This document shows, one piece after another, positions 27,695-36,737 of a stretch of 64,000 bases of DNA (position 1 is its first letter; each line of letters opens with the position of its first letter). This DNA comes from Clostridium sp. AM22-11AC. GTDB lineage: Bacteria > Bacillota > Clostridia > Lachnospirales > Lachnospiraceae. The notes below the pieces were generated by a model. It searched no databases and was not told the origin of the DNA. It was given only the letters and a program-made list of their open reading frames with translations. The translations under genes were made by a program, and so were the position numbers. The stretch lies in contig NZ_QUCM01000004.1 of NCBI RefSeq assembly GCF_003473545.1, forward strand, positions 124,001 to 188,000, read 5' to 3'.

Positions 27695-28588
27695 ATGCAC
27701 AAATTTATGCGCACCATTGGATTTGGCGGCTGCGACAGTGATCTGGAAATGGATAAGATCATGCGTAAGCTTGCAAAGACAGCATCAAAAACAGCTGTAT
27801 TAGAAAGAAATGACCATCCCACACTTTATGATCTGCGGGCGGAACTGGCACCGGGAATGGGAATTGCCATGATCGGGCAGATGACAGAAAAAGGGACTTT
27901 TAAGCGGGAATATGCGTTCCCTTATGTAACTGGCAGTGATATTTCATCTACTGCTGAATGCTCCATCCAGCGCCATGCGGAGCGGGAAACATATGCCGGT
28001 CTTTTAGATGAATACCGCGTAGGCATTTCCCTTATCTTTTATATGACCAATTCCATTGAATACAGGAGCCGCCGCAGTAAGCGTCTTCCAGTGCTGGCAA
28101 AAAATATCTGCCTCTCCGGACTTGCTTCCCAGGGAAAGATCCTGCTGCCGGTAAAAAAGACTCCCAAACAGGCGGAAGACTTGAAACAGGCTGCCAGAAA
28201 GCGTGGAAGCCTCTTAGAAGCCGCACGCCGGGGCGATGAACAAGCCATTGAAACACTGACCGTAGAGGATATCGACCTGTATTCCATGGTCACCAAGCGC
28301 ATTATAAAAGAGGATATGTACTCCATTATCGAGACCTGCTTCATGCCAAGCGGTATCGAATGTGACCAGTATTCCATTATCGGAAATATCTTAAGCGTCA
28401 ATCTGGTGGCAAATGATCTCACAAACGAAGAGATCTACCGCCTGCGTATAGAATGCAATGATATGATCTTTACAATTGCCATTAACAAAGCCGATCTCTT
28501 AGGCGAACCGGCACCAGGCAGACGTTTTAAAGGTCAGATCTGGATGCAGGGAATTGCTGATTTCGGTGTCAATGATATGTTGTATTAA
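27695..28588 (+). CDS. DUF3881 family protein
   Basis: 297 residues of the DUF3881 family, found in Lachnospiraceae and related Clostridia, function unknown. The start MHKFMRTIGF and GFGGCDSDLEMDKIMRKLA are typical. I choose the ATG at 27695, 8 nt after GAGGG, over a GTG 9 nt earlier. No membrane segment or catalytic motif is seen. A single-gene unit with a TATAAT near 27617. Confidence 0.8.
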   Translation: MHKFMRTIGFGGCDSDLEMDKIMRKLAKTASKTAVLERNDHPTLYDLRAELAPGMGIAMIGQMTEKGTFKREYAFPYVTGSDISSTAECSIQRHAERETYAGLLDEYRVGISLIFYMTNSIEYRSRRSKRLPVLAKNICLSGLASQGKILLPVKKTPKQAEDLKQAARKRGSLLEAARRGDEQAIETLTVEDIDLYSMVTKRIIKEDMYSIIETCFMPSGIECDQYSIIGNILSVNLVANDLTNEEIYRLRIECNDMIFTIAINKADLLGEPAPGRRFKGQIWMQGIADFGVNDMLY

Positions 28589-28592
28589 ACTT

Positions 28593-28622
28593 AAAATACC
28601 CTCGCAACCGCGGGGGTATTTT
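28593..28622. terminator. Bidirectional terminator
   Basis: AAAATACCC / GGGTATTTT stem between the convergent DUF3881 and nucleoside hydrolase genes; A and T runs serve both directions. Confidence 0.8.
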
Positions 28623-28629
28623 GCACTTT

Positions 28630-29574
28630 CTATTTCTCCCAGAAAGCTGCAAGCAGCTCTCCAATCGCTTTCTTTTCATCTACTTCCACTGCAAACTCCA
28701 CAGTCTCTGCTTCAAATGGATGTTCTCTCATATCTGTAACGATCATTCCCCTGCAATACTGGCCTTCGCACTCTACTCTGGCTTTGCGGGTCTGTGTCAG
28801 TACCAGTCCCGGTACAGAGGCACACATGACAGCTAAAGGATCATGAAGAGGGCTGTCATCCATACAGTAGTTTCTGTCCTGGTTTCCCATGAAATACCAT
28901 TCAAAGGCCTTTCCAAGATACTCTGCAGCCCGCTTTAACTCCGGTCTGCAATGTGTCTGGATCCAGTCCAGATAGGCGCGTTTAAAGCGCACCTTCATGG
29001 TCACGTCCAGTCCAACAGCTGTGATCTTCATTCCAGACTGGAAAACATAGTCAGCTGCCACCGGGTCACAGGCTACATTTGCCTCTGCCACCGGTGATAC
29101 ATTTCCACGCATGGAAAGTGTTCCACCCATCATGTACATATGTTTTACCAGTTTTACAAACTGGGGATATTTTTTAATGGTTCTTGCAATGTTGGTAAGA
29201 GGTCCTACTGTGATCAGGACCATTTCTCCCTGTAAACGTTCTGCGGTTTCCAGATAGAATTCTTCAATTCCTTTATCGAATGGCTTACGCTCACTTTTTG
29301 GAAGTTCTACATTTCCAAGTCCGTTTTCTCCATGGATAATAGACACGCGCCCGGCCCATTTTCCTGTAAGAGGTTCATTGGCACCGATAACTACCGGGAT
29401 ATCCGGCGCATTTACCAAATCCAGGATCTTCATGGTATTTTCTGCTGCCAGCCATGACTCCACATTTCCGTAAACACAGCCAATGCCCTGTATCTCATAA
29501 GCGGGTCTGTTTAATGCGTAGATAAGCGCAAGGGAGTCATCTACGCCTGTATCCATATCAAAAACGACTTTCAT
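28630..29574 (-). CDS. Inosine/uridine-preferring nucleoside hydrolase
   Basis: 314 residues. The family Asp cluster is at the N-terminus: VVFDMDTGVDDSLAL binds calcium and the ribose. The middle segment MYMMGGTLSMRGN and late DSPLHDPLAV complete the active site. It hydrolyses nucleosides to base and ribose. The ATG at 29574 has GGAGG 7 nt upstream and shares one base with the stop of the phosphorylase gene, so translation is coupled. Last gene of the nucleoside operon. Confidence 0.9.
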   Translation of the reverse strand: MKVVFDMDTGVDDSLALIYALNRPAYEIQGIGCVYGNVESWLAAENTMKILDLVNAPDIPVVIGANEPLTGKWAGRVSIIHGENGLGNVELPKSERKPFDKGIEEFYLETAERLQGEMVLITVGPLTNIARTIKKYPQFVKLVKHMYMMGGTLSMRGNVSPVAEANVACDPVAADYVFQSGMKITAVGLDVTMKVRFKRAYLDWIQTHCRPELKRAAEYLGKAFEWYFMGNQDRNYCMDDSPLHDPLAVMCASVPGLVLTQTRKARVECEGQYCRGMIVTDMREHPFEAETVEFAVEVDEKKAIGELLAAFWEK

Positions 29575-30275
29575 TAAGCTACCTCCAATGCACACCGGAT
29601 CATGGTGTCCAGATTTTTCTCTCTTTCCTCATTTGTAAGGGCTTTGCTGCTGTGGATGCTGCTTCCTACAGTCAGCATGGTGAGCGCTTTCTTTCCTGCT
29701 CTGGCTGCGGTACAGTATAAGGACATAGTCTCCATTTCCTGTGCCAGAACGCCCATTTTCTCCCACTGGCCCTTTTCGCCTGCCAGATCCTCATAAAATA
29801 CATCGGAACTGTATACATTTCCCACATAGAAAGGCGCTTCCAGGATTCTTGCCTGGTTGACCGCTGACTCTAACAGACCGTAATCAGCCAGAGGTGCAAA
29901 TATTCCCGGCAGATGATACTGGGAAGCAAAATTGGAATTGCTGCAGCAGCCCATAGCCAGGATCAGGCTTCCTACTTCCACGTCACGGTTTACAGCCCCG
30001 CAGGTGCCCACGCGGATGATCTGATCCACGCCAAAGGTATTAAACAGTTCGTAGGAATAGATGCCCATAGACGGGATACCCATTCCGCTTCCCTGTACTG
30101 AAACTTTCTTTCCATTGTAATAACCGGTATATCCGTTCATCCCACGCACCTGGCTGTAGCAGATCACATCCGTCAGATAGTGTTCTGCAATGTATTTTGC
30201 GCGCATAGGATCTCCTGGCATAAGAACGGTCTTTGCGATCTGGCCCTCTTCTGCCTCTATATGAAATGTCTTCAT
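29574..30275 (-). CDS. deoD: Purine-nucleoside phosphorylase
   Basis: 233 residues of the hexameric DeoD type. Visible motifs are MPGDPMRAKYIAEHYL (phosphate site), GSGMGIPSMGIYSYEL, RVGTCGAV and EMETMSLYC (base and ribose contacts). It splits purine nucleosides with phosphate to base and ribose-1-phosphate. Together with the importer genes upstream and the hydrolase downstream it makes a salvage pathway. Confidence 0.93.
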   Translation of the reverse strand: MKTFHIEAEEGQIAKTVLMPGDPMRAKYIAEHYLTDVICYSQVRGMNGYTGYYNGKKVSVQGSGMGIPSMGIYSYELFNTFGVDQIIRVGTCGAVNRDVEVGSLILAMGCCSNSNFASQYHLPGIFAPLADYGLLESAVNQARILEAPFYVGNVYSSDVFYEDLAGEKGQWEKMGVLAQEMETMSLYCTAARAGKKALTMLTVGSSIHSSKALTNEEREKNLDTMIRCALEVA

Positions 30276-30378
30276 TTTTTACTGCTCCCATCTGTTTTTA
30301 TGTATATGTCCCTTATCTTTGGGCTCATACCTATCCGTTGGGGCAGTTTTATTTTCTGGTCAAATTCCCCAACGATGA

Positions 30379-31140
30379 TTAATGTTTTTGAATGTTTCGG
30401 TCATTTCTGCGGTTAATATGCAGTTCATGCTGGTCCGGGGTAAAGAACAGTTTCTGGGAAAGGACCGGGGTATCATATTCGGAATAAAGCTCTTCTTCCA
30501 GAATTAAAAATGGCTCTCCTTCCGGGATATTTAAAATACCTGCCAGACGCTCTCTGGCATTTCCCAGACGCAGCTTTGTATCGCTGTAAAGGCCGCCGGA
30601 AGTCAGCAGTTTGGAATAAAACTGGTATACTGTATCCGGATTCTCTAAATCTACACTGCTCTTGTCTAATACCTCATATGGCATATATACCATGGCAAAA
30701 CCAACGACTGTATCACCGCTGTAGTATGTAATATTGATCACAGCCACAATGCTGGAAGCCCGAAGCTTCAATACCTCCTGGTGCTTCTGTGTGGCCGGCT
30801 GGAAGCCTACGGTGGTCTCTACCTTATCTACTGGCTGCAGGCAGAAATCCACCAGCGGATTTTCGATCTTTTCCAGTCCTGCTTTTGCCGGACGCTGGGC
30901 GGAAAGTACAATATTTCCTCTTCCCTGCTGATTGACGATAAACCCGTCTTCCTGAAGAAGGAGCATAGCCTGACGCAGTGTTCCCCTGCTGACATTTAAC
31001 TGTTCTGCCAGTATATTTTCGCCTGGAAGCTTATCTCCCGGCTTATATTTTCCCTCTTTTAACCATTCGCTGATGGTCTCATAAACAGTTACATACAGGG
31101 GGATCTTTACATTTTTTTCTTTAATAACGTTCTCTTTCAC
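30379..31140 (-). CDS. GntR (HutC-type) regulator with UTRA domain
   Basis: 253 residues: N-terminal winged helix (about 10-80, with LNVSRGTLRQAMLLLQEDGF) and C-terminal UTRA ligand domain. The start is a GTG at 31140 with GGAG 14 nt upstream, a weak setting. It lies inside the nucleoside operon between the permeases and deoD, so it probably represses this operon until a nucleoside or phosphorylated derivative is bound. Confidence 0.82.
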   Translation of the reverse strand: MKENVIKEKNVKIPLYVTVYETISEWLKEGKYKPGDKLPGENILAEQLNVSRGTLRQAMLLLQEDGFIVNQQGRGNIVLSAQRPAKAGLEKIENPLVDFCLQPVDKVETTVGFQPATQKHQEVLKLRASSIVAVINITYYSGDTVVGFAMVYMPYEVLDKSSVDLENPDTVYQFYSKLLTSGGLYSDTKLRLGNARERLAGILNIPEGEPFLILEEELYSEYDTPVLSQKLFFTPDQHELHINRRNDRNIQKH

Positions 31141-31203
31141 TGGCGGTTTAGCTCCTTTATGTCTAATTCATGTTCATATCTGCAATTATAACTAAGTATA
31201 GAA

Positions 31204-32109
31204 CTAATCCACCAGTTTGCCAAGTGCTTCCGGTCCCTTCACACGCTTTCCAACTACTACCAGGACCACTAATGTTACCACATATGGCAGCATCTGTACG
31301 AACTGGGACGGGATCGCCTGACCGGTAAGATAGAACCTGGCTGCCTGTGCTACCGCGAATACCATTCCTGCGCCTAAGGAGCCAAGTGGCTGCCAGCCGC
31401 CGAAAATATTTGCCGCAAGACCCATGAAACCGCGGCCTGCAACCATGTCGATAACGAACAGGTTATTCTGGGAAATGGACAGATAGGAACCGCCCAGTCC
31501 TGCAATGGCGCCTGCTGTCATCATTGCCACATAACGGTAACGGTTTACGTCCACACCGGCTGTCTGCACTGCAAATGGCTGATCGCCGATGGCACGGTAA
31601 CGCAGACCATATTTTGTCTTGTAAAATACCACCCACACGCCCAAAGTAATAAGCAGTGTCAGGTACAGATAAGGAGACTGTTCAGAGAAAAATGCTCCTA
31701 AAACAGGCACTTTACACAATCCCGGAACAGTAATGTTAGAGATAGACGGTACAGAACCGCTCATTCCCTCTGTATTCCAGATTGCCTTTAACATAACGGC
31801 TGTAATGCCGCTTGCAAACAGGTTTACACCGACACCAACTACAGACTGCTGGGCTTTCCATTTCAGACAGAACAGGCCATAGATCCAGCCCATTACTGCA
31901 CCTAAAACAACGGAAATCACAGCTCCTGCCAGTGCAGAACCAGTAAAATAAGAACCAACGGCACCGGCAAAGGAACCGATGAGCATCATGCCTTCAACGC
32001 CCAGCATAACTACGCCGCCGCGCTCTGCAATGGTGCCGCATAAAGCACCTAAAATAATGGGAACAGATAACTGCAATGTAAGGGCAAGAAAATTATTGAT
32101 CATTCCCAT
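31204..32109 (-). CDS. Nucleoside ABC transporter permease (NupQ/YufQ-like)
   Basis: 301 residues, 8-10 membrane segments, BPD_transp_2 family (ERGGVVMLGVEGMMLIGSFA is a hallmark). Second permease subunit of a BMP-type guanosine/nucleoside importer. It starts one base after the stop of the first permease gene, with GGAGGGG overlapping that stop. Confidence 0.87.
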   Translation of the reverse strand: MGMINNFLALTLQLSVPIILGALCGTIAERGGVVMLGVEGMMLIGSFAGAVGSYFTGSALAGAVISVVLGAVMGWIYGLFCLKWKAQQSVVGVGVNLFASGITAVMLKAIWNTEGMSGSVPSISNITVPGLCKVPVLGAFFSEQSPYLYLTLLITLGVWVVFYKTKYGLRYRAIGDQPFAVQTAGVDVNRYRYVAMMTAGAIAGLGGSYLSISQNNLFVIDMVAGRGFMGLAANIFGGWQPLGSLGAGMVFAVAQAARFYLTGQAIPSQFVQMLPYVVTLVVLVVVGKRVKGPEALGKLVD

Positions 32110-32110
32110 G

Positions 32111-33145
32111 TTAACCCCTCCTCTTTCTGCTCCAGCGGATCAGCTCAGGAGCAGCTACAAACAAGATGACCAGACTCTGGATCACCGTTACCATGTTAGT
32201 GGAAACAGCGGTTTCACGGCTCATACGCAGGGAACCCATTTCCAGGACACCAAAAAGTAAAGACGTTAAAAGAACACCTGCCGGGTGGTTCTTTCCAAGA
32301 ATGGCAACCGCAATACCGGTGAAACCAAAGGAAGGAGAAAATCCTTCAATAAAACGATGATATTTTCCGAAGATCTCTGTAACACCGGCTAAGGCAGCGA
32401 TACCGCCGCTTAAGGTCATAGCCATGATCAGATAGAAATTTACAGGAATACCCGCTGTTTTCGCTGCAGATGCATTGGCACCTACGGCTCTTAACTGGTA
32501 TCCTACGGATGTTTTCCAGAGGAAAATGTACATAAGTACGGCTGTTGCTAACAGTAAGAACAGCGCCCAGGTCAGTTGGGTCTTTGGAAGCAGTCTTGCA
32601 AACCAGATGTTCTCCGGAAGCATTTCTGTCTGTGCAGTAGAACCCGGTACCTTAAACGGTCCGTTTACCAGCCATGATGTAAATAAAGTACAGACATAAT
32701 TTAACATGATGGCTACAATGACTTCGTTTGTCTGGAATTTTGCCTTAAAGATACCCGGCACACTTCCTACTAACATTCCGGCTGCAATACCGGCTGCGAT
32801 ACTTACAACCAAAAGAATCGGCGCCGGAAGGAAACTCAGTGTCAGACCGGTCAGTGTAGCTGCCATGGCACCTGCATGAAGCTGGCCTTCTGCACCGATA
32901 TTTAACATACCGCAGCGAGAACCTAAGGCTACTGCCAGTCCGGTAAACGCTAACGGGATACTTTTACTTACTGTATTGGCTACTGCCTGAGGTGTTCCAA
33001 GAGCACCTTTCAACAGGGAAGAATAGGCAGTTGCCGGTGACTCTCCAGCCACAAGGATAAACAAGGCTCCGATCACAAAAGCCAAAACGATTGCTGCAAG
33101 GGATTTTCCCAGTTCTGCAGCCTGTTTACTGCTGATCCATTTCAT
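32111..33145 (-). CDS. Nucleoside ABC transporter permease (NupP/YufP-like)
   Basis: 344 residues, multiple membrane segments, with GSRCGMLNIGAEGQLHAGAM typical of the first permease of BMP-type importers. I choose the ATG at 33145 (MKWISS): AGGAGG is 9 nt upstream, whereas the ATG at 33154 abuts the site directly. It overlaps the ATPase gene by 20 nt. Confidence 0.85.
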   Translation of the reverse strand: MKWISSKQAAELGKSLAAIVLAFVIGALFILVAGESPATAYSSLLKGALGTPQAVANTVSKSIPLAFTGLAVALGSRCGMLNIGAEGQLHAGAMAATLTGLTLSFLPAPILLVVSIAAGIAAGMLVGSVPGIFKAKFQTNEVIVAIMLNYVCTLFTSWLVNGPFKVPGSTAQTEMLPENIWFARLLPKTQLTWALFLLLATAVLMYIFLWKTSVGYQLRAVGANASAAKTAGIPVNFYLIMAMTLSGGIAALAGVTEIFGKYHRFIEGFSPSFGFTGIAVAILGKNHPAGVLLTSLLFGVLEMGSLRMSRETAVSTNMVTVIQSLVILFVAAPELIRWSRKRRG

Positions 33146-34646
33146 TTGCCACATCCTCCTGTTTTTTTCCTGCCATAAATAAACCGATCTCTTCTTTGGT
33201 GTACTGTCCGGCCTTAAACTGTGCGCTCATTTCTCCTTCATAGAGAACAGCGATACGGTCGCTTAAGTTCATGACTTCAGACAGCTCCGCAGAGATAAGA
33301 AGAATGGCTTTTCCTTCCTTTTTCAGCTGAAGCAGTGTTTTGTGGACACGCTCAATAGCACCGATATCCAGACCACGTACCGGCTGTGCAACCAGCATAA
33401 AGGACGGATCATGGCTTGTCTCACGGCCTAAAATGATCTTCTGCTGATTTCCGCCGGAAAGCTGTCCAATGTGCTGGCTTACGCCTGCGATCTTGATTTC
33501 AAACTGCTCTACCTGGACTTTGGCATCCTCTTCCAGTGCCTTGTAATCGATAAAGCCTTTTTTGCAGTATTTGGGATCTTCCTGATAACCTAACAGGAAG
33601 TTTTCTGTAATAGAAAAATCAGGAACCATAGCGTCTTTGTGACGGTCAGATGGGATATAGCCCAGTCCCATTGCCTTACGCTCTTTTACAGACAGGTTCT
33701 GGACTTCTTTTCCGTTCATGGAAATAGTTCCTTCTTCTGTCTTTCTGTTTCCAACGATCATTTCTTCCAGTTCCTGCTGGCCGTTTCCATCTACACCGGC
33801 AATACCGAAGATCTCTCCTGCATGTACCTGGATGCTGACAGTCTCCTGGGCGCGCTTGTGCAGACGCACATTTTTAAGTTCCAGGACTACCGGACCATGA
33901 GGATCTTCTGCCTTGGTAACAATAGACTCAACCTGACGGCCTACCATCTGGGTTGCCAGTTCTTTTTCGTTTGTATCACAGGTATCGCAGTTAAATACAA
34001 CCTTTCCTTTTCGTATAACAGTGATACGGTCAGATAAAGACATGGTCTCGTTTAACTTGTGGGTAATGAAAATAATGGTTTTTCCATTTTTCTTTAACTG
34101 GCGGAGGATCTTAAACAGTTCCTCAACCTCCTGAGGTGTAAGAACGGCTGTTGGCTCGTCCAGGATAATGATATCTGCGCCGCGGTACAGTGTTTTTAAG
34201 ATCTCTACACGCTGCTTCATACCTACAGAAAGGTTTTCCACTTTTTCATCCAATGGAAGCCGGAAACCGAAGCGCTCTACCAGTTCTTCTACTTTTTTGC
34301 GGCTTTCTTTTCTGTTTAATAAAAATCCGCCGGACTCTTTTCCTAAAATAATATTTTCTAAAACAGTCAGCTGGTTCACCAGCATAAAGTGCTGGTGGAC
34401 CATGCCGATCCCTAAAGCATAAGCATCATTTGGATTTGTGATCGATGCCTTCTTTTCATTAATATAGATCTCTCCTGCATCCGGGTGATAAAGGCCGAAC
34501 AGGATGTTCATCAGGGTACTTTTACCAGTACCATTTTCACCCAGCAGACAGTGGATCTCCTGCTGCTTTACGATCAGGTCGATACCGTCATTTGCCCGCA
34601 CCGGCCCGAAACATTTTACGATCCCCATCATTCTGATCGCATCCAT
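33126..34646 (-). CDS. Nucleoside ABC transporter ATPase (NupO/YufO-like)
   Basis: 506 residues with two ABC domains, as in sugar and nucleoside importers of the CUT2 type. First domain: Walker A GENGTGKST near 36, signature LSVGMKQR and Walker B IIILDEPTAVL. The second domain has a degenerate Walker A (GVDGNGQQE), an intact LSGGNQQK signature and FMLVAQPVRGLD in place of Walker B. Start preceded by GGGAGG. Confidence 0.9.
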   Translation of the reverse strand: MDAIRMMGIVKCFGPVRANDGIDLIVKQQEIHCLLGENGTGKSTLMNILFGLYHPDAGEIYINEKKASITNPNDAYALGIGMVHQHFMLVNQLTVLENIILGKESGGFLLNRKESRKKVEELVERFGFRLPLDEKVENLSVGMKQRVEILKTLYRGADIIILDEPTAVLTPQEVEELFKILRQLKKNGKTIIFITHKLNETMSLSDRITVIRKGKVVFNCDTCDTNEKELATQMVGRQVESIVTKAEDPHGPVVLELKNVRLHKRAQETVSIQVHAGEIFGIAGVDGNGQQELEEMIVGNRKTEEGTISMNGKEVQNLSVKERKAMGLGYIPSDRHKDAMVPDFSITENFLLGYQEDPKYCKKGFIDYKALEEDAKVQVEQFEIKIAGVSQHIGQLSGGNQQKIILGRETSHDPSFMLVAQPVRGLDIGAIERVHKTLLQLKKEGKAILLISAELSEVMNLSDRIAVLYEGEMSAQFKAGQYTKEEIGLFMAGKKQEDVANEMDQQ

Positions 34647-34734
34647 AAAAATTAAACCTCCCGCAATTATGCGTTTTGCTCACTTTCATTCATGGTAACA
34701 TCACCGTCAGGTGACATGTGTATCTCATTCCTTA

Positions 34735-35847
34735 TTACTTCAGTTCGTAAGGTACTTCGATCTCTCCGGAAATAACTTTTGCCTTTAAGTCATCTAACTG
34801 CTCTTTGATGCTGTCGGAAACCTGGATATTGCTCTTTTCAGTGGTAACATCAACACCGCCGTCGCTTAAACCAAGAACCTGGTTCTCACCGGTATAGGTG
34901 CCTTCAACAACGCTGGTAATTGCATGGTATGCGCAGGAATCTAACTTCTTTAACATACTTGCCATGATGTAATCTGGAGCGATCTCATTCTGGTTTAAGT
35001 TTACGCCGATGGCTACAAAGCCTTTTTCTTCTGCTGCCTGGAACATACCCATTCCTGATGCGCCGGAAGCATGGAAGATCACGTCTGCGCCCTTTTCAAC
35101 GAAGGTATTTGCAATGGTCTTTGCAGTGGTAGGATCGTTGAAGCTGCCTGCATAGTCGATCAGAACCTGCATATCCGGGTCAATGTACTGTGCGCCGGCC
35201 TGATAACCTGCTGCAAAGTGGTTGATCAGTGGGTTGTCTACGCCGCCGATGAAGCCGATCACTTTACCGTCGTTTAATTTATCGTCGATTTTTTCCTGCT
35301 TTGCTAAAACAGCCAGAGCGCCTGCTAAGAATGCGCCTTCCTGCTCTTTACAGGAATAAGAAGCTACATTGTCTAAATCGGAGTTTGCGTCTAAGAGAGC
35401 GAATTTCTGATCTGGATAAGTAGTTGCTACGTTGGTCAGCGCATCTACCTGTTCAGCGCCTACGCAGATGATCAGGTCATATTCGCCGGAAGAAGCCATT
35501 TCGTCCTGGATGATCTCTTCGTCAGATACGGATTTTGGCTCAACTTCATCGTAGGTGATGCCGTAATCATCAGCAGCCTTCTTAACGCCCTCTAAAGCCA
35601 GGTCGTTGAAGGAGTTGCCGCTTAAACCAGCCTCAGTAAAGATGATGCCTACGTGAATGTCGCTTCCGTCTGCTGCTTCTGCCTTGCTTTCGCCTTCTGC
35701 CTCGACTTTGGTCTCTGCGTTTGCTGCTGTAGTGCTCTCTGTCTTAGAAGAGCCGCATCCTGTTAAAGATGCTGCTGCCATACATCCTGCCAGTCCGAAA
35801 GCTGCCGCACGTCTCATGGTTGCTTTGGTGAAAATGTTCTTTCTCAT
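34735..35847 (-). CDS. BMP-family nucleoside-binding lipoprotein
   Basis: 370 residues, with a long signal peptide ending in the lipobox SLTGC (Cys near 32), a Glu/Ala-rich linker, and the BMP (PnrA-like) purine nucleoside receptor domain. Key stretches: GLSGNSFNDLALEG, ICVGAEQ and VIFHASGASGMGMFQAA. First gene of the seven-gene nucleoside operon; GGGAGG lies upstream of the start. Confidence 0.9.
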   Translation of the reverse strand: MRKNIFTKATMRRAAAFGLAGCMAAASLTGCGSSKTESTTAANAETKVEAEGESKAEAADGSDIHVGIIFTEAGLSGNSFNDLALEGVKKAADDYGITYDEVEPKSVSDEEIIQDEMASSGEYDLIICVGAEQVDALTNVATTYPDQKFALLDANSDLDNVASYSCKEQEGAFLAGALAVLAKQEKIDDKLNDGKVIGFIGGVDNPLINHFAAGYQAGAQYIDPDMQVLIDYAGSFNDPTTAKTIANTFVEKGADVIFHASGASGMGMFQAAEEKGFVAIGVNLNQNEIAPDYIMASMLKKLDSCAYHAITSVVEGTYTGENQVLGLSDGGVDVTTEKSNIQVSDSIKEQLDDLKAKVISGEIEVPYELK

Positions 35848-35922
35848 TGTTTTTTGTCCTCCCTTTGGATCATTAAAAATAATAAATTCTACATGTTTTT
35901 CATTCTATCTGTACATGTATAT

Positions 35923-35989
35923 CAAGTTGTTCAACAAGTTGTTTCAAATGTAGCATATTTAATAATACTTGTAAATATGTGGTTGACAA
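35923..35989 (-). promoter_or_regulatory. Nucleoside operon promoter with palindromic operator
   Basis: Minus strand TTGTCA (35984-35989) and TATTAT (35962-35967), 16-bp spacing. Just downstream, at 35923-35941, the word CAACTTG is repeated around an odd-centred palindrome TTGTT-C-AACAA. This suits a dimeric GntR-type repressor, probably the one encoded in the operon. Confidence 0.6.
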
Positions 35990-36086
35990 GCTTTTATATT
36001 TTCGTTAATCCTATACAATTTATCTGCATTGTTTTTGTGCAACTTTAATTATCATTTTGGGAAAATTACCCAGAAATACAAAGGAC

Positions 36087-36115
36087 TTGCATTTTTCATG
36101 GAAAAAGGGTAGAAT
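36087..36115 (+). promoter_or_regulatory. tRNA promoter
   Basis: TTGCAT (36087-36092) and TAGAAT (36110-36115), 17-bp spacer, directly upstream of the first tRNA-like segment. Confidence 0.6.
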
Positions 36116-36128
36116 ATTTAAAGATTGT

Positions 36129-36190
36129 GTTTCTGTAGCTCAGTAGGATAGAGCGTTCGCCTCCTAAGCAATTGTTCAATCCTCACTATT
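36129..36190 (+). pseudogene. tRNA-Arg(CCT) remnant 1
   Basis: The first 42 bases (36129-36170) match the 5' half of the intact tRNA-Arg(CCT) at 36313 with only a few substitutions, through the CCT anticodon loop. The 3' side of the anticodon stem, the variable loop and most of the T arm are missing; only a short GTTCAATCCT-like piece follows. It cannot fold as a tRNA. Confidence 0.7.
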
Positions 36191-36210
36191 TACAATTTCA
36201 TTTGATATAC

Positions 36211-36277
36211 GCGCCAATAGCTCAGCTGGATAGAGCGTCCCCCTCCTAAGGTTGTGCTCTACCAGCTGCCTTACGGG
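36211..36277 (+). pseudogene. tRNA remnant 2, chimeric
   Basis: 36211-36250 resembles a tRNA-Arg 5' half (AATAGCTCAGCTGGATAGAG) ending in CCTCCTAAGG. It runs straight into a segment whose reverse complement (GGCAGCTGGTAGAGCAC) looks like the D arm of a different tRNA. So two opposed 5' tRNA pieces are joined near an anticodon region. Confidence 0.55.
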
Positions 36278-36312
36278 GAAAAGTGATCGTTGCCAGTCTC
36301 AATTTAATATAA

Positions 36313-36389
36313 GTCTCTGTAGCTCAGCAGGATAGAGCGTTCGCCTCCTAAGCGAAAGGCCGTGGGTTCGAATCCCGCCAGGGACGCCA
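36313..36389 (+). tRNA. tRNA-Arg (anticodon CCT)
   Basis: A complete cloverleaf: acceptor GTCTCTG pairs with CAGGGAC, D arm AGCTCAGCAGGATAGAGC, anticodon stem TTCGC/GCGAA with loop CTCCTAA (anticodon CCT at 36347-36349), T arm GGGTTCGAATCCC, discriminator G and encoded CCA (36387-36389). A terminator follows. The element's integrase gene lies next to its 3' end, so this tRNA is the likely integration site. Confidence 0.93.
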
Positions 36390-36397
36390 GCAAACAC

Positions 36398-36436
36398 GCC
36401 GAAAACCTTTGATTTATCAGGGTTTTCGGCTTTTCT
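36398..36436 (+). terminator. tRNA terminator
   Basis: GCCGAAAACC pairs with GGTTTTCGGC (36421-36430), followed by TTTTCTT. Confidence 0.85.
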
Positions 36437-36477
36437 TATTTCTGCGGCTTTTGTGGCTTTTTTGCAAAAAACCTTGG

Positions 36478-36651
36478 TTTGCTAACATTTGCTAACGAGA
36501 TTTGGCCTTTTGCTAAGAAAGGCGGTAAGTCAGAGGTTCGATTTTTACCAAAGGAACTTGCAAACATTTGTTAGCAGAAATTAGAGGAAGTTGCAAACAA
36601 AATCGCGAATTTGCTAACATCGCTCAAAAATGCTTTCAGAACCTTGCTAAC
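36478..36651. repeat. TTTGCTAAC repeats, candidate integrase arm sites of the att region
   Basis: The 9-mer TTTGCTAAC occurs exactly at 36478, 36488 and 36610. One-base variants lie at 36509 and 36643, and an inverted variant at about 36570. They cluster in the 300 bp between the tRNA and the integrase gene, where tyrosine integrases of this type bind arm sites. The crossover core itself is probably within the tRNA 3' end. Confidence 0.6.
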
Positions 36652-36692
36652 AAAAAAAGTGTTTGGTCACTGTGCAAAGTGGTTCAAACGAA

Positions 36693-36716
36693 GAAAACCT
36701 CTCACAAAGTGAGAGG
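36693..36716 (-). terminator. Integrase terminator
   Basis: CCTCTCAC / GTGAGAGG stem (36698-36716) followed on the minus strand by UUUU, just after the integrase stop. Confidence 0.8.
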
Positions 36717-36737
36717 CGTTCTTCTGAGGGAGGGACT

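Noticed and set aside
36525..36550. T-arm-like sequence (AGAGGTTCGATTTTTACC) between tRNA and integrase
   Set aside because: Too short and lacks pairing partners for a tRNA; it may be an att-related relic but cannot be supported.
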